From Paracidovorax avenae ATCC 19860 (lineage in GTDB: Bacteria > Pseudomonadota > Gammaproteobacteria > Burkholderiales > Burkholderiaceae_C), in assembly GCF_000176855.2 (NCBI RefSeq), contig NC_015138.1, positions 744,001 through 808,000 of the forward strand: DNA of 64,000 nt, read 5' to 3'. Shown in pieces: positions 1 to 9,767 of this stretch. Position numbers and translations under genes: made by a program. The notes beneath the pieces were generated by a model. That model worked only from the letters and a program-made list of their open reading frames with translations. It was not told where the DNA came from and made no database searches. Numbering within the stretch: position 1 is the first letter of the stretch; every line of letters begins with the position of its first letter.

Positions 1-863
1 TCGCGCTGCACGACGCGGCGTGGCGCGCGCGGGCCCGGGATGCGGGGCTGGCGGTGCTCTACATCCACGGGCTGAATCCGCACGGCTTCTCGCACACGCG
101 CCGCGCAACGCACGAGAACGTGGACCTGAACCGCAATTTCCAGGACTTCGGCCGACCTCTGCCGGTCAACGGGGCCTACCGCGATGTCGCGCCGCTGTTG
201 CTGCCGGCGCAGTGGCCTCCGTCGCCGGAGAACGAGCGTGCCGTGGCCGCGTTCATCGCCGAGCGCGGCGAAGCGGCCTGGCAGGCGGCCATCACCGCGG
301 GGCAGCACGAGTTCCCGCAGGGGATGTTCTTCGGCGGCACCGGGCCCACCTGGAGCCACCTCACCCTGCGACGCGTGCTGCGCATGCACGGCGCGGCCGC
401 GCGGCACATCGGCTGGATCGACCTGCACACGGGCCTCGGGCCGGGCGGCCATGGCGAGCGCATCTACGCCGGCCGCAACGATGCCGCCGCCATCGCGCGT
501 GCGCGGGCCTGGTGGGGCGGAGGCGGCGCGACGCCGGTCACGTCGATCTACGACGGCTCGGCGAGCTCCGCCTTCCTCACCGGACTCATGTGGAACAGCG
601 TGTACGAAGAGTGCCCGCAGGCCGAAATGACCGGCATCGCGCTCGAATACGGCACCGTGCCCATCCTGGAGGTGCTGCAGGCCCTGCGCGCCGACCACTG
701 GCTGCACCTGCACCCCGAGGCGCCCTCCGGCCAGGCGGAGGCGATCCGGCAGCAGGTGCTGGCCGCGTTCTACACCGACACGCCGGCGTGGAAGGCGCGT
801 ATTGTCGAGCAGGCGCGCGAGGCGCTGCTGCAGGCCGCCGACGGCCTGGCCGGCCGGCCCTGA
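1..863 (+). CDS. DUF2817 / M14-like metallopeptidase, 5' end missing
   Basis: The reading frame is already open at base 3 and gives 286 residues to the TGA at 861-863, so the true start lies before the window; the GTG at 54 is only an internal codon. The visible part has the family pattern HGLNPHGFSH, DLNRNF and then DLHTGLGPGG, the last resembling the second zinc-binding stretch of M14-like DUF2817 proteins, with ALEYGT near residue 215 as the likely catalytic glutamate region. The first zinc motif is not in the window. The role is a putative zinc carboxypeptidase-like hydrolase; substrate unknown. No signal peptide can be judged because the N-terminus is missing. Confidence 0.8.
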   Translation, partial: ALHDAAWRARARDAGLAVLYIHGLNPHGFSHTRRATHENVDLNRNFQDFGRPLPVNGAYRDVAPLLLPAQWPPSPENERAVAAFIAERGEAAWQAAITAGQHEFPQGMFFGGTGPTWSHLTLRRVLRMHGAAARHIGWIDLHTGLGPGGHGERIYAGRNDAAAIARARAWWGGGGATPVTSIYDGSASSAFLTGLMWNSVYEECPQAEMTGIALEYGTVPILEVLQALRADHWLHLHPEAPSGQAEAIRQQVLAAFYTDTPAWKARIVEQAREALLQAADGLAGRP

Positions 864-1074
864 CGGCTGCGCGGCCCTGTCCCGCGGGATGGGCGAAAGG
901 CACGGCCTACAGCGATTTTCGTCACCCGCCTTCCGCAGCGTGGCGCGTGCCCCCTGGTTTTTTCGCGAATTCTTGCAAACAATGTCGAGACACCAACCAC
1001 ATCGGCAGTGACCGGGGCGGGAGAGGGCGCTCCGGAAGACCACACGGCCGTTCACCGTGAAGGGAGGAGCACCC

Positions 1075-2892
1075 ATGGAAGGGCAAGCAACAGGCCGCTG
1101 GACGATGGCGCGGCGTTTGATGGCGATCAACGCGCTCATCTTCGTGCTGCTGGCGGTCGCGGCCGTCTCGATCTGGACCATGATGGAGCGGCTCAGCCAC
1201 GATGCCGAGGTGGTCCGCGCCTACAACGTTCCGCAGTTGCAGCGCATCGCTGAGCTGGAGCTGAACGTCACGCGGGTCTCTCTGCAGCTACGGCACGCCA
1301 TCCTCTCGCGCACGCCCGAGGAACTCAACGCCACCCTGGCCGACATCGCGGCAAAGCGTGCCCTGCTGCAGAAGACGCTGAAGGATTTCGGCGACAACAT
1401 GATCTCCGACGACGGCCGCCAGGCCTATGCCCCGATCCCGGCCCTGATGGACGAGTTCTGGGCCACCGGCACCGACAACATCCAGCTCATCCAGGCCGGC
1501 CGCAAGGATGAGGCGTTCGCCATGCTGGTGGACCGCACGATCCCCGCGCGCAACCGCCTGCTGGCGCCGCTCGGGAAGGAAAAGGAGCGCCAGGGCGAAC
1601 GCCTGTCCGAGCGCATCAATGATGTGCAGGAACTGGCCAAGACCGACCGCAACCTCGCCACGATCGCGGTGCTGATCGTGGTGGCCTGTCTCGCCGGGCT
1701 GAGCTGGTACCTGCGGTCCGTGGTGCGCCAGCTGGGTGCGGACCCGCCCGACCTCAAGCGGGTGGCCCTGGCCGTGGCGGGGGGCAACCTGGCCGTGGAC
1801 GTGCCGGTGCGCGCGCGGGACGGCGCCAGCGTGATGGCCGGCCTGGGCTCGATGCGCGATCGGCTCGCGGCCGTGGTGACCACCGTGCGGTCCAGTTCGG
1901 AAAGCGTGTCTTCCGCCAGCCGCGAGATCGCGGCGGGCAACCACGACCTGTCGGCCCGCACCGAGCGGCAGGCCTCCGCGCTGGAGCAGACCGCCGCATC
2001 CATGGAAGAGCTCGGTTCGACCGTGCGCCGCAACGCCGACAGCGCGCGCCGCGCCAACGAACTGGCCCAGGCCGCCTCCAGCGTGGCGGCCGATGGCGGC
2101 ACCGTCGTCGCGCAGGTGGTGGACACCATGAAGGAAATCCAGGACAGCAGCCGGCAGATCGGCGACATCATCGGCGTGATCGACGGCATCGCCTTCCAGA
2201 CCAACATCCTCGCGCTGAACGCGGCCGTGGAAGCCGCGCGCGCCGGCGAGCAGGGCCGCGGATTCGCCGTGGTGGCGGCCGAGGTGCGCACCCTCGCGCA
2301 GCGCAGCGCCACGGCGGCCAAGGAAATCAAGGAGCTCATCACCGGCAGCGTCGAGCGCGTGGGCCGCGGCAGCGAACTCGTGGACCGGGCGGGGGCCACC
2401 ATGACGGAAGTCGTCGCCTCGATCCGCCGTGCCACCGACCTCATGGGCGAGATCAGCGCCTCCAGCGCCGAGCAGAGCCAGGGCGTGGACCAGATCGCCG
2501 AAGCCATCACCCACGTGGACCAGGCCACGCAGCAGAACGCCGCACTGGTGGAGCAGATGGCCGCGGCGGCCAGCAGCCTGAGCACCCAGGCGGCCGAACT
2601 GGTGCGTGCCGTGGAGGTGTTCCAGCTGGGGCGTGCACCGGCCGTGGCGCCGCACCACGCACCGCCCGCCGGGCCGCCGGCCGCCTCCCCCCGGGCCGCG
2701 CCCCGCAGCCCGGTGGCAGCGCCGGCCCCTTCCGCTGCGCGGGCGGTGCATCCGCCACGGTCCGTGCCGTCCCTGCCCGGCCGGACGGCGGGCAAGCCGC
2801 CGGCCGCCTCGGCCCCTCCGGCGCCCGCTGCCCGGCCGTCCCCGGCCGCCAGCCCCGCTGCGGGTGGCGCGGACGACTGGGAGATGTTCTGA
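1075..2892 (+). CDS. Methyl-accepting chemotaxis protein with C-terminal tethering pentapeptide
   Basis: Inner-membrane chemoreceptor of 605 residues. A first membrane helix spans about residues 16-34, a four-helix-bundle-like periplasmic sensor follows, a second helix sits at about 197-213, then a HAMP-like stretch and the cytoplasmic signalling hairpin with the invariant tip [19 protein letters not shown] near residue 374. A long Pro/Ala linker leads to a final DWEMF, which fits the xWxxF pentapeptide that tethers CheR and CheB. A GTG at 1057 is in frame, but the ATG at 1075 has AAGGGAGGA at a proper distance upstream, so I start there. The ligand is unknown. No chemotaxis operon lies next to it, so it is an orphan receptor gene. 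Confidence 0.95.
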   Translation: MEGQATGRWTMARRLMAINALIFVLLAVAAVSIWTMMERLSHDAEVVRAYNVPQLQRIAELELNVTRVSLQLRHAILSRTPEELNATLADIAAKRALLQKTLKDFGDNMISDDGRQAYAPIPALMDEFWATGTDNIQLIQAGRKDEAFAMLVDRTIPARNRLLAPLGKEKERQGERLSERINDVQELAKTDRNLATIAVLIVVACLAGLSWYLRSVVRQLGADPPDLKRVALAVAGGNLAVDVPVRARDGASVMAGLGSMRDRLAAVVTTVRSSSESVSSASREIAAGNHDLSARTERQASALEQTAASMEELGSTVRRNADSARRANELAQAASSVAADGGTVVAQVVDTMKEIQDSSRQIGDIIGVIDGIAFQTNILALNAAVEAARAGEQGRGFAVVAAEVRTLAQRSATAAKEIKELITGSVERVGRGSELVDRAGATMTEVVASIRRATDLMGEISASSAEQSQGVDQIAEAITHVDQATQQNAALVEQMAAAASSLSTQAAELVRAVEVFQLGRAPAVAPHHAPPAGPPAASPRAAPRSPVAAPAPSAARAVHPPRSVPSLPGRTAGKPPAASAPPAPAARPSPAASPAAGGADDWEMF

Positions 2893-2941
2893 CAGAGGCG
2901 TCTAAGATATCCACTCCATCCACCCGGAGACACGCTTTCCC

Positions 2942-3196
2942 ATGTCCGACCTGAACGCTGCTTTCGAAGCCGCCGTGGCCCAGTCCAAGAACCTCAGCGA
3001 GCGCCCCGACAACCCGACGCTGCTCAAGATCTACGCACTCTACAAGCAGGCCACCGCGGGCGACAACGCGGAAGCCCGCCCCGGCTTTTCCGACGTCGTG
3101 GGCCGCGCCAAGTGGGACGCCTGGACCAAGCTCAAGGGCACGGACGGCGATGCCGCGAAGCAGCAGTACATCGACCTGATCGAATCCCTGGGCTGA
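2942..3196 (+). CDS. Acyl-CoA-binding protein (ACBP)
   Basis: Small soluble protein of 84 residues, the normal size of the ACBP family, which binds long-chain acyl-CoA esters in the cytoplasm. Visible hallmarks are YALYKQATAGD in helix 2 and KWDAWTKLKG in helix 3, matching the family YxLYKQAT and KWDAW signatures that contact the CoA moiety. It starts 49 bases after the chemoreceptor stop; an A/G-rich GGAGA lies just before the start. It stands alone and is probably an intracellular acyl-CoA carrier or buffer. Its neighbours give no specific pathway. Confidence 0.95.
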   Translation: MSDLNAAFEAAVAQSKNLSERPDNPTLLKIYALYKQATAGDNAEARPGFSDVVGRAKWDAWTKLKGTDGDAAKQQYIDLIESLG

Positions 3197-3223
3197 CCGG
3201 CGCCGCGCGGCGTCCGTCCCGCG

Positions 3224-4381
3224 TCAATCGGCGGCCGGCGGGGGCGCGGCGCCGCGGGACGCCGGCAGCGCGGCGCGCAGCTCCCGCAGCCGCTCGTCCG
3301 GCGGCAGCGCGGCCAGCCGGCGCACGGCCTGGTAGAACCGCGGCCAGTCGCCCCCTTCCCTCCGGAACAGCGCCTCGAAGGCGGGCACGAGGTCGTCATA
3401 GGCTGCCTGCGCGCCGAAGGCCGCATTGTTGGCTTCGGCCACCCAGCGGTCGTAGCCCGCGATCTGCGCGGGCTGAGTGCCCTGCGCCAGCCAGCCGGCA
3501 CGCAGTTCGGCGTACCGGGCGCGGAATTGCTCCATCGCCTCGCGCTTGTGCTCCTGCAGCCCGGGCTGGCTCCCTTCCCCGGCAGACCGTGCATACAGCT
3601 CCGCCAGCCGCTCGCGCGTGTCCCGGGCCAGCGACCGGAACGCCGTGCGCCGTTCCTCGCCCAGCGCGTATTCGGCCCGGGCCTGCGGCGTGGCCCGCTC
3701 GGCGAGCCAGCGGGCCACGCCGAGCCGCTCCACCGCCGTGGCGAACGATTCGTTGAACATCGTGTCGCCGTTGGCATACACCACCTGGTGGGCCAGTTCG
3801 TGGAACAGCAGTCGCACGAAATCCCCCTCGGGCCAGCCGATGAAGGTATTGAGCAGCGGATCCCCGCCCAGCCAGTTGGTGTAGCCCAGCGTGGAATAGG
3901 CGGGCACGCCGTACACGGCCGTCTCCAGCCCGCCTGCGGCGAGGCGCGCGGCCTCCGCCCGTGCGTCGCCTTCCGCGAAGTAGCCCCGGTAGCCGATGCA
4001 GCCGGTGATCGGAAAGCACCAGGTGTGCAGCGTGAGCGAATCGGGCGGCGCGGCCACCACGTTCCAGACGGCGGCGCGGCGGCCAAGGTCGGCATAGCGG
4101 CGGTAGCTGGCGTTGTCGGGCAGGTGCAGTTCCTTGACCGCGAACGCACGCGCCTGCTGCGCGAGCTCCAGCCGGGCCCGCAGCGGCGCGGCGGTGCCGG
4201 GCCGCGCGATCCAGTCGTCCACCGGTTCCGCAGCGCGCATGATCTGCAGGTGGCCGCGCACCGATTGCCAGTAGTAGCCCAGCGTGTCGCCGGTATGGGC
4301 GCAGCCCGCGAGCAGGGCGCCTGCGAGGCCGGCGGCCGCGAGGCGCGCAGTGCGGGCAGGGGAGGGGGGCAGGGAAGTCAT
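3224..4381 (-). CDS. Putative aminopeptidase lipoprotein (COG4324 type)
   Basis: Protein of 385 residues beginning with a lipoprotein signal whose lipobox LLAGC places the acylated Cys at residue 27; an in-frame upstream ATG at 4429 would precede this signal by 16 residues and is less likely. The zinc site HELAHQ (His194, His198) followed by NESFAT is typical of the putative aminopeptidase family (Pfam Aminopep). Expected location is the periplasmic face of a membrane. It is convergent with the ACBP gene (28 bases apart) and divergent from tag. Substrate is not predictable from sequence. Confidence 0.85.
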   Translation of the reverse strand: MTSLPPSPARTARLAAAGLAGALLAGCAHTGDTLGYYWQSVRGHLQIMRAAEPVDDWIARPGTAAPLRARLELAQQARAFAVKELHLPDNASYRRYADLGRRAAVWNVVAAPPDSLTLHTWCFPITGCIGYRGYFAEGDARAEAARLAAGGLETAVYGVPAYSTLGYTNWLGGDPLLNTFIGWPEGDFVRLLFHELAHQVVYANGDTMFNESFATAVERLGVARWLAERATPQARAEYALGEERRTAFRSLARDTRERLAELYARSAGEGSQPGLQEHKREAMEQFRARYAELRAGWLAQGTQPAQIAGYDRWVAEANNAAFGAQAAYDDLVPAFEALFRREGGDWPRFYQAVRRLAALPPDERLRELRAALPASRGAAPPPAAD

Positions 4382-4485
4382 GGGGCGAAGAGGCGGGCGA
4401 AACGGATGTGAAACGGTCCGCAGGAGCACGGTGGAGTGTACGGAGCGGCGGCCGGTTCCCGGCGGCGGCTCCCTAGAATGGCGCC

Positions 4486-5193
4486 ATGCCCCACGATCCC
4501 CTTGCGCCCGCTGCCGAACCGGCGCCCACCGTGGCCGCCGCCCCCGCGTTGCCCGAAGGGCTGTTCGCGGATGGCCCGGCCGAGCCTGCCCGCTGCTTCT
4601 GGTGCCGCGCCACGCCGCTCTACCGCCACTACCATGACCATGAATGGGGCTTTCCGGTCAGCGACGACCGGCGCCTGTTCGAAAAGCTCTGCCTGGAGGG
4701 CTTCCAGGCCGGCCTGAGCTGGATCACCATCCTCAACAAGCGCGAAGCCTTCCGCGCGGGGTTCGCGAACTTCGATGCCGAGCGCATGGCGGATTTCGAC
4801 GAGGCTGACGTGGCGCGCCTGCTGGCCGACCCGGGCATCGTGCGCCACCGCGGCAAGATCGAGTCGGCCATCCGCAATGCGCGCCGCGTGCTGGAGTTGC
4901 GGCGTGAATTCGGCACCCTGGCGCACTACGTGTGGCGCTTCGCCCCGGCCGCGGCCGAGGGGCGCCCCGAACGGCTCACGCTGGCGGCCGCGAAGGCGCT
5001 CACCACCGCGCCGGCCGCCATGGCCCTGTCCAAGGACCTGAAGAAGCGCGGCTTCGGCTTCGTCGGGCCGACCACGATGTACGCCTTCATGCAGGCCATG
5101 GGCCTGGTCAACGACCACATCGAGGGCTGCGCCACGCGCGAGGCGGCCCAGGCCGCGCGCGCTGCTTTCCAGGTGCCCGGGCCCGTGCGCTGA
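4486..5193 (+). CDS. tag: DNA-3-methyladenine glycosylase I
   Basis: Cytoplasmic base-excision repair enzyme that removes 3-methyladenine from alkylated DNA. The 235-residue protein has a non-conserved N-terminal extension of about 33 residues, then aligns along the family: RCFWC, YHDHEWG, LEGFQAGLSWITIL, HRGKI and NDHIEGC. Cys37 and His50, together with the His and Cys in NDHIEGC, correspond to the zinc ligands known in E. coli Tag (Cys4, His17, His175, Cys179). The start ATG at 4486 has no strong ribosome site; an internal start nearer residue 30 cannot be excluded. Single gene, divergent from the aminopeptidase lipoprotein. Confidence 0.96.
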   Translation: MPHDPLAPAAEPAPTVAAAPALPEGLFADGPAEPARCFWCRATPLYRHYHDHEWGFPVSDDRRLFEKLCLEGFQAGLSWITILNKREAFRAGFANFDAERMADFDEADVARLLADPGIVRHRGKIESAIRNARRVLELRREFGTLAHYVWRFAPAAAEGRPERLTLAAAKALTTAPAAMALSKDLKKRGFGFVGPTTMYAFMQAMGLVNDHIEGCATREAAQAARAAFQVPGPVR

Positions 5194-5205
5194 ACGGCCC
5201 CGCGC

Positions 5206-5233
5206 ACAAAAAAGCCCTCGCGCAGGAGGGCTT
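5206..5233 (-). terminator. Rho-independent terminator for the minus-strand small gene
   Basis: Read on the minus strand, an 8-bp stem AAGCCCTC / GAGGGCTT with a 6-base loop is followed by a run of T residues (the A run at 5208-5213 on the plus strand). It lies about 50 bases beyond the stop of the small minus-strand gene at 5283-5453 and between two convergent genes, so it may also limit read-through from tag. Confidence 0.85.
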
Positions 5234-5282
5234 CGGGGCGCAGGGGCGGCCGCACGGGGCGCCGCCGCGGCAAAAAGGGGGC

Positions 5283-5453
5283 TCAGCCGCCCTTCTTGGA
5301 GCGCTTGCCGGGGTTCTTCTTGCTGCGCGTGGCGACGCCGCGCTCCAGGCTCACGCGCTGGCCGCGGCCGCCCGTGGGCAGGGACATGCCGGGCAGCGGC
5401 TTCGGTTGGGGGGTGCGCTTGCGGTCGGCTTCGGTAACGATCTTGTTGCCCAT
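5283..5453 (-). CDS. Small basic protein of unknown function (56 aa)
   Basis: 56-residue protein rich in Lys and Arg, ending in KKNPGKRSKKGG. The start ATG at 5453 has AGGAG eight bases upstream, and a clear terminator follows its stop, so the gene looks real although short. The tail resembles nucleic-acid-binding basic tails of small ribosome- or DNA-associated proteins, but I recognise no family and assign no function. A divergent methyltransferase-like gene begins 135 bases away. Confidence 0.75.
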   Translation of the reverse strand: MGNKIVTEADRKRTPQPKPLPGMSLPTGGRGQRVSLERGVATRSKKNPGKRSKKGG

Positions 5454-5588
5454 GGTGTGAGACTCCTGCTGGAACGTGCTGTGAAAACCCTCTATTAAGC
5501 CATAGACGGGCCGCAGGGCGTTCTGGCGGCCGGGTTTGTAAGACAGTTGCCATTGACGCTCGCCGGGGGCGGTCCAACAATCCTCCCC

Positions 5589-6875
5589 ATGAATCCCCTG
5601 CTGCGCGCCCTGGAAGAGCGGCTGGCCGTGTCGCCGGTCGGGCTCGCACTGGAGCTGCCCGGGGGGGAGCGGCTGGGCGTGCGCGATGCGCGCGTGGTGC
5701 TGCGCTTCCGCGACGCGATGGCGCTCGCCGCCCTTGCGCGGGGCAAGGTGGGCGACGTGGGCGCCGCCATCGTGGAGGGCCGCGTGGCCATGGAAGGGCG
5801 CGTGCGCGACCTCATGGCCGCGGCCGGCGCCCTGCTGCGGGGCGATCCGGCGCACGGGTCGTCCCACTGGGGCGCCGCGCTGGCGCACCGGATCCGCTCC
5901 TACCGCCTGCACACGCTGGGCCGGGACGCGCGGCAGATCCAGTTCCACTACGACCTTTCCGACCGCTTCTACGCGCTGTGGCTCGATCCGCGCCGCGTGT
6001 ATTCCTGCGCCTACTACCGCGACGCCGACATGCCGCTCGCCCGGGCGCAGGAGGCCAAGCTGGACCACATCTGCCGCAAGCTGCGCCTCGCGCCCGGCGA
6101 CCGCTTCCTGGACATCGGCGCGGGCTGGGGCGGGCTGCTGCTCTGGGCCGCGGAGCACTATGGCGTGGAAGGCACCGGCATCACGCTCTCGCGCAACCAG
6201 CATGCGCACGTGGCGCGGCTCATCGAGGAGAAGGGCCTGTCGGGCCGGGTGCGCATGCTGCTGTGCGACTACCGCGACCTGCCGCGCACCGCACAGCGGC
6301 CGTTCGACAAGATCGCCTCCGTGGGCATGTTCGAGCACGTGGGGCGCGCGCGCCTGCCGGAGTATTTCGCCTGCGTGCACGGCCTGCTGCGCCCCGGCGG
6401 GCTGCTGCTCAACCACGGCATCACCGCGGGCGGCGTGGACAATGACCAGCTCGGTGCCGGCATGGGCGACTTCATCGAGAAATACATCTTTCCCGGCGGC
6501 GAGCTGGTGCACGTGGGCGCCGTGCTGCACGACATGGCCGGTGCCGGCCTGGAGATGGTCGATACCGAGAACCTGCGCCCGCACTATGCGCGCACGCTCT
6601 GGGCCTGGTCGGATGCGCTGGAGGAGCGCCTGGCCGAGGCCGAGGCCATCCTGTCGGAAGAGGCCGGGGCCGATCGCGGCGCCAGGGCGCTGCGCGCCTA
6701 CCGCCTCTACCTGGCCGGCAGCGCCATGGGATTCGAGCGCGGATGGATGGCGCTGCACCAGATGCTCGCCATCCGGCCCGACGGCCGCACCGATTCCGGC
6801 CCCATGCCGGGCGCGCAATCCGGCTACCCTTTCCAGCGCGGCTACATGTACGAGGGCCTGCCACCAGCCTCCTGA
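5589..6875 (+). CDS. Cyclopropane-fatty-acyl-phospholipid synthase family protein
   Basis: Protein of 428 residues that would transfer a methylene from S-adenosylmethionine to the double bond of unsaturated acyl chains in membrane phospholipids. It has the SAM motif DIGAGWGG from Asp175, YSCAYY with Cys140 (equivalent to the active-site Cys139 of E. coli Cfa), FEHVG supplying the conserved Glu, HGIT supplying the conserved His, and RPHYARTL supplying the conserved Tyr. All expected active-site residues are therefore present. ATG at 5589 is preferred because the family N-terminus begins at MNPLL. It is followed closely by a DUF1840 gene. Confidence 0.92.
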   Translation: MNPLLRALEERLAVSPVGLALELPGGERLGVRDARVVLRFRDAMALAALARGKVGDVGAAIVEGRVAMEGRVRDLMAAAGALLRGDPAHGSSHWGAALAHRIRSYRLHTLGRDARQIQFHYDLSDRFYALWLDPRRVYSCAYYRDADMPLARAQEAKLDHICRKLRLAPGDRFLDIGAGWGGLLLWAAEHYGVEGTGITLSRNQHAHVARLIEEKGLSGRVRMLLCDYRDLPRTAQRPFDKIASVGMFEHVGRARLPEYFACVHGLLRPGGLLLNHGITAGGVDNDQLGAGMGDFIEKYIFPGGELVHVGAVLHDMAGAGLEMVDTENLRPHYARTLWAWSDALEERLAEAEAILSEEAGADRGARALRAYRLYLAGSAMGFERGWMALHQMLAIRPDGRTDSGPMPGAQSGYPFQRGYMYEGLPPAS

Positions 6876-6912
6876 ATCGGCTCCGTTTTTTTACCTGTCC
6901 CCTTCCCGATCC

Positions 6913-7248
6913 ATGCTCTACAAATTCAAGTCCCGCGCCACGGCCGACATCATCATGCTGCAGCCCCACGGCCGCCAGATCCTGCAGGCGATCGGCAAGT
7001 CCCCCGACGATGCGCACGGCATCATCACGGCCGAGCAGATCCCCGCGGCCATCCAGGCGCTGGAGGCCGCGGTGGCCGCCGACGAGGCCCGCCGCGCCGA
7101 GGGCGCAGAGGAGCAGGACGATGCGGCCGCCGAGGGCCGCGAGGAGCGCGGTAATCCGGCCGAGGCGGTGCGCCTGCGCCAGCGCGCGGCTCCCTTCATC
7201 GACATGCTGCGCCGCAGCGCCGCCGAGGGCCGCGAGGTCACCTGGTAG
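6913..7248 (+). CDS. DUF1840 domain-containing protein
   Basis: 111-residue cytoplasmic protein. The N-terminal MLYKFKSRATADIIML and the C-terminal block PFIDMLRRS are the recognisable conserved ends of the DUF1840 family, common in betaproteobacteria; the middle is an Ala/Glu-rich, low-complexity acidic stretch. It lies 37 bases after the cyclopropane synthase stop on the same strand and may be co-transcribed with it. Function is unknown for the family as far as I know. Confidence 0.88.
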   Translation: MLYKFKSRATADIIMLQPHGRQILQAIGKSPDDAHGIITAEQIPAAIQALEAAVAADEARRAEGAEEQDDAAAEGREERGNPAEAVRLRQRAAPFIDMLRRSAAEGREVTW

Positions 7249-7260
7249 CAGCGCCGCGGC

Positions 7261-8343
7261 TCAGTCCACCTTGGCGCCCGAGGCCTGCACCACGCGGGCC
7301 CACTTGGCGTGCTCGGCCTGGATGTGCCGCGCGAACTCGGCCGGCGTGTTGCCGCCGGGAATGGCGCCCTGCGCCAGCATGCGCTCCTTCACCGCGGGCG
7401 ATGCCAGTGCCTTGGCGGTTTCCTGCTGGATGCGGTTCACGATGTCGGCGGGCGTGCCCGCCGGGGCCAGCAGGCCGAACCACGAACTGGCCTCGTAGCC
7501 CTTGAGCGCCGGGCCGCCGGCCTCTTCCACGGTGGGCACGTCCGGCAGCGCAGGCGAGCGGGTCGCGCTGGTCACCGCCAGTGCCTTGAGCTTGCCCGCC
7601 TTGATCTGGGCCATGGAAGAGGGCAGGTTGTCGAACATCACGTCCATGTTGCCGCCCACCATGTCCAGCAGGGCCGGGCCCGAGCCGCGGTAGGGCATGT
7701 GCAGCATGTAGGTGCCGGTCATGCTCTTGAACAGCTCGCCCGCGAGGTGGATGGAGGTGCCGTTGCCGCTGGAGGCCATGTTGAGCTGGCCCGGGTGGGC
7801 CTTGGCGTAGCGGATGAAGTCCTGCACGCTCGAGATGCCCTGCGCGCGCGCCTTCTCGGCGTTGACTTCCATCACGTTCGGCACCGCGGCCACCAGCGTG
7901 ATCGGCACGAAGTCCTTGATGGGGTCGTAGGGCAGCTTGCCGTAGAGCGCGCGGTTGATGCCGTGCGTGCCCACGGTGCCCATGAGCAGGGTGTAGCCGT
8001 CGGCCGGCGACTTGGCGACGATCTCCGCGCCGATGTTGCCGCCCGCGCCCGCGCGGTTGTCCACCACGAACTGCTGCCCGAAGGCGCGGCTCAGTTCGGG
8101 TGCGACGGCCCGCGCGAGGATGTCGGTGGTGCCGCCCGGGGCGAAGGGCACGACGATGCGCACGGGCTTGGACGGCCACGTGTCGGCGCGCGCGGGCGAT
8201 TGCCAGGCCGCGAGCGCGGCGCCCGTGAGCAGCGCGCAGCCCAGGGCAATGGTGCGGCGGCGGCGCACGGCGGTGTCCTGCACGGCGGCAGCGGCATGGG
8301 CGCGTGGGCGGCGGGAGGGCGATGCATCGGCGGGCAGGGGCAT
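7261..8343 (-). CDS. Bug-family (TctC-like) tripartite tricarboxylate receptor
   Basis: Periplasmic solute-binding protein of the Bug/TctC family, 360 residues. After a twin-arginine-like RRRR and a hydrophobic stretch ending ARADTW comes the family sequence [19 protein letters not shown], with [11 protein letters not shown] and ADGYTLL further on. Bug proteins usually bind carboxylates; the ligand here is unknown. No tctA or tctB membrane genes are adjacent, as is usual for orphan Bug genes. The chosen ATG at 8343 lacks a good ribosome site and gives a long N-terminal region before the signal helix; the ATG at 8397 is an alternative. A second Bug gene lies just upstream on the same strand. 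Confidence 0.9.
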   Translation of the reverse strand: MPLPADASPSRRPRAHAAAAVQDTAVRRRRTIALGCALLTGAALAAWQSPARADTWPSKPVRIVVPFAPGGTTDILARAVAPELSRAFGQQFVVDNRAGAGGNIGAEIVAKSPADGYTLLMGTVGTHGINRALYGKLPYDPIKDFVPITLVAAVPNVMEVNAEKARAQGISSVQDFIRYAKAHPGQLNMASSGNGTSIHLAGELFKSMTGTYMLHMPYRGSGPALLDMVGGNMDVMFDNLPSSMAQIKAGKLKALAVTSATRSPALPDVPTVEEAGGPALKGYEASSWFGLLAPAGTPADIVNRIQQETAKALASPAVKERMLAQGAIPGGNTPAEFARHIQAEHAKWARVVQASGAKVD

Positions 8344-8503
8344 GGGGGAGAGTCTTTCGGGGAACCGTGGATCGGAAGCCCCGCCGTGCGGGGCCATATG
8401 CCCCCGTTGTAGGCGGGCCCGCGGCGCCATGGCAGATGGATAACCCGTAGCGCCGTGGAACGCATGCGTGCCGCGCGCTCCACCGCCTTCGCGGGCCCCA
8501 ATG

Positions 8504-8536
8504 GAAAACGCCCCGGGGCTGGCAGCCACGGGGCGT
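8504..8536 (-). terminator. Rho-independent terminator after the second Bug gene
   Basis: On the minus strand an 8-bp GC stem ACGCCCCG / CGGGGCGT is followed by TTTT. It lies about 40 bases beyond the stop of the minus-strand Bug gene at 8574-9566 and separates it from the next Bug gene, suggesting the two are transcribed separately. Confidence 0.8.
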
Positions 8537-8573
8537 CGGGGGGACGGACGGCCGGCCCGGTGGGCCGCTTCCG

Positions 8574-9566
8574 TCAGTCCGCGTAGGTGCCGGCGGCCTT
8601 GATGATGGGCCCCCACTTGTTGATCTCGGCCTGCACGAACTTCTTGTGCTCGGCCGGCTCGATGCGCTGGTCGGAAGCCACCACGGCGCCCAGGCCTTCC
8701 TGCTTCTTGATGAAGTCGGGGTCCTTCAGGGCGGCCTTGAGGGCTTCGTTGAGCTTGGCGACCACTTCGGCGGGCGTGCCCTTGGGCGCATAGAGGCCGT
8801 GCCAGATGGTGACCTGGAAGTCCTTCACGCCGGACTCGGCCAGCGTGGGCAGGTCCTTGAGCGAGGGCGTGGTCAGGCGCTTGGCCGTGGTGACGGCATA
8901 GGCCTTGACCTTCTTGGCCTCGATCTGCGAGGTGGTGTTGGTCGTCTGGTCGCACAGCAGATCGATCTGGCCGCCGATCAGGTCGGTGATGGCGGGGGCC
9001 GTGCCCTTGTAGGCCACGGTGGTCATCTCGACCTTGAGCGCGTTCTGGTAGAGCAGGCCGCACAGGTGCGAGGCGGCGCCCAGGCCGGCGTGGCCCAGGT
9101 TGATCTTGCCCTTGTTCTGTTCGATCCAGGTCGCGAGTTCCTTGTAGTTGTTGGCGGGCAGCGAGGGGCGGCCGATGAGCGTCATGGGCACGTCGTTCAC
9201 GATGCCCAGGTACTCGAAGTCGGTGGCCACGTTGAACGGCAGCTTGCGGTAGAGCGCCGGCATCGTGGCCATGGCGATGTGGTTGAGCAGCAGGGTGTAG
9301 CCATCGGGGTTGGCGCGTGCCACCTTGGCGGTGCCGATGCTGCTGCCGGCGCCTGCGGCGTTGTCGATCACCACGCTCACCCCGCCCAGCGGCTTGCGCA
9401 TGGCCTCGGCCAGGTCGCGTGCCACGCGGTCGGTGGGACCGCCGGCCGCGAAGGGCACGACGATGGTCACCGTCTTGTCCTTGGAGGGGAAGGCTTGCTG
9501 CGCCTGGACGCCGAAAGCGGCGGCTGCGGCAGCGGCCAGCAGGGCGGTCTTGAACAGTGATTTCAT
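8574..9566 (-). CDS. Bug-family (TctC-like) tripartite tricarboxylate receptor
   Basis: Periplasmic binding protein of 330 residues. The signal peptide is [22 protein letters not shown] followed by the mature QQAFPSKDK. Family marks are [25 protein letters not shown] and [12 protein letters not shown] at 9566 is chosen because AAGGAG lies six bases upstream. It belongs to the same family as the gene at 7261-8343 but is clearly diverged, so this is not a recent duplication. It lies downstream of the liv operon on the same strand, with about 200 relatively AT-rich bases between. Confidence 0.93.
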   Translation of the reverse strand: MKSLFKTALLAAAAAAAFGVQAQQAFPSKDKTVTIVVPFAAGGPTDRVARDLAEAMRKPLGGVSVVIDNAAGAGSSIGTAKVARANPDGYTLLLNHIAMATMPALYRKLPFNVATDFEYLGIVNDVPMTLIGRPSLPANNYKELATWIEQNKGKINLGHAGLGAASHLCGLLYQNALKVEMTTVAYKGTAPAITDLIGGQIDLLCDQTTNTTSQIEAKKVKAYAVTTAKRLTTPSLKDLPTLAESGVKDFQVTIWHGLYAPKGTPAEVVAKLNEALKAALKDPDFIKKQEGLGAVVASDQRIEPAEHKKFVQAEINKWGPIIKAAGTYAD

Positions 9567-9767
9567 GGTGCTCCTTACGTGAAGAGGCGCCATGATAGTC
9601 ACGGGCTTTCGGGCCTACATCAAGGTAATCACTGAGGCGCGGGGATGCAGGGTTTTCAATTTTTTTGCGCTGTATCCATTGACCTGCAATGTTTTATTGC
9701 TATGGAAATGTGAGTGTAAGCCCCGTGCAATCCACCTGTGGCATGCGCCCGCCGGCGCCGTCCGGGG

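Noticed and set aside
1057..1074. GTG at 1057 as start of the first chemoreceptor
   Set aside because: The ribosome site AAGGGAGGA lies between it and the ATG at 1075, so the ATG is the better start.
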